From contig CP030887.1 in the NCBI GenBank assembly GCA_006969905.1, forward strand, positions 1,842,001-1,906,000: 64,000 nt of DNA. Reading direction: 5' to 3'. Positions 63,459 to 64,000 of this stretch are shown one piece after another. The stretch is from Balneolaceae bacterium (GTDB lineage Bacteria; Bacteroidota; Rhodothermia; Balneolales; Balneolaceae). The first letter of the stretch is position 1. Each line of letters begins with the position of its first letter. Under the pieces are notes generated by a model that did not search any database, was not told the origin of the DNA, and worked only from the letters and a program-made list of their open reading frames with translations. Both the position numbers and the translations under genes were made by a program.

Positions 63459-64000
63459 CTATTCTAAAGGCCGGGCAATCATAATGCCGCTGTTTTTAGA
63501 ATTGGGTTTCAAAAAGGAGGAAATAGGTTCCTCAGAGATTTCTACTTTTAGATTGGATTGTGAAGCATGCAACAGGTGCATTCTGCCTTCCTGTTCAACC
63601 AATACTCCAACGTGGGCAACATCCAACCCATCTATACTCGTGGTCAAGCCAATAATATCGCCTTCTTTCAGCAGGTGCTCATAGTCGGCTATTTTTTCTT
63701 TTGGGATGTAGTAATAATTCCGGCTGCTGATTTCTTTTTCCTGCTGTTCAATCACGGAAACATAGTCAGGGTTATTTTTCAGATGCTTGTAGCTGTCGGT
63801 ATGCGTACTCATGAAATTAACTTGGTTTACATAAGGATCGCCAAACTCATCAGCAGGGGTGGTTACAAGTTTATTATCACGATTGTTATAGATCCAGTCA
63901 CTAAAGTAATGTAAGCGTGATGGATAAGAATCCCGGTTTCCATCCCGGTACCTGATTTGTTCAATTTCTTTAGCAAATTGCTCAAAACTCTGGTTTTCTG
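63459..64000 (-). CDS. DUF1460 (N-acetylmuramoyl-L-alanine amidase-like) protein, 5' end outside the window
   Basis: A C-terminal fragment of about 180 residues; the frame is open to the window edge. An internal ATG at 63812 is not the true start, because family-like coding continues upstream (RYRDGNRDSYPSRLHYFSDWI). The C-terminal part has GLTTSIDGLDVAHVGVLVEQ and LLHASQS, the NlpC/P60-like catalytic His region. DUF1460 proteins are exported cell-wall amidases. The signal peptide and nucleophile Cys would be beyond position 64000. Confidence 0.85.
   Translation of the reverse strand, partial: ENQSFEQFAKEIEQIRYRDGNRDSYPSRLHYFSDWIYNNRDNKLVTTPADEFGDPYVNQVNFMSTHTDSYKHLKNNPDYVSVIEQQEKEISSRNYYYIPKEKIADYEHLLKEGDIIGLTTSIDGLDVAHVGVLVEQEGRMHLLHASQSNLKVEISEEPISSFLKPNSKNSGIMIARPLE

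Overview
The window reads as ordinary chromosome of a Bacteroidetes/FCB-group bacterium, most likely the Balneolaeota/Rhodothermaeota branch (inference). The supporting signs are a secreted CotH protein ending in a type IX secretion sorting domain, lipoproteins with loose lipoboxes, few clear Shine-Dalgarno sites, moderate-to-low GC, an Lhr-type 'ligase-associated' helicase with PdeM, and a Bacteroidetes-style RpoZ between gmk and coaBC. No rRNA, tRNA, CRISPR array, prophage or insertion sequence was recognised. Almost all of the window is coding.

Region by region. 1-5.8 kb: glycine dehydrogenase and an exported S9 peptidase, closed by a bidirectional terminator. 5.8-9.8 kb: Sua5-type tRNA modification enzyme, OsmC, a metallophosphoesterase-glycosyltransferase pair that resembles PlcP/Agt lipid remodelling, and a DinB protein. 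9.8-13.5 kb: two M16 peptidase subunits, one with and one without the zinc motif. 13.5-17.6 kb: a GntR regulator divergent from a sulfur operon (two half-size YeeE/YedE permeases, a CstB-like persulfide dioxygenase-rhodanese, a TauE exporter). 17.6-25.4 kb: tag, ppc, ilvE, crcB, a 2-hydroxyacid dehydrogenase and umuDC. The UmuD here has lost both catalytic residues. 25.7-31.5 kb: CotH/lamin-tail surface protein, then an HD hydrolase, a degenerate NagZ-like lipoprotein and a TlpA-like lipoprotein.

31.6-37.4 kb is the most unusual part. It holds a membrane TPR protein with an anti-sigma-like N-terminus, a large TPR-CHAT protease (apparently split by a one-base frameshift), three nucleotide-identical tandem copies of a 62-residue lipoprotein gene, and an ECF-type sigma factor. 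Their order, predicted compartments and recurrent GTTAC/GTAAC palindromes suggest one envelope-to-transcription signalling module. That module is a hypothesis.

37.5-48.9 kb: PdeM and Lhr helicase (1-nt overlap), acs with an overlapping serine hydrolase, a small membrane protein, a REP-like palindromic element, ald, ligA and a RodZ-like protein. 49-54.4 kb: an eight-gene plus-strand run (comF, two unknown envelope genes, histidine phosphatase, ubiE/menG, fabZ, panB, surE). 54.4-55.4 kb: an AT-rich patch with a possible gene remnant and a DUF268 protein. 55.5-59.9 kb: lipase, a small anchored protein, coaBC, rpoZ, gmk, yicC. 60-64 kb: a carbamoyltransferase-DUF5989-SxtJ cassette, a second DinB protein, msrB, and a DUF1460 amidase-like gene cut by the window end.
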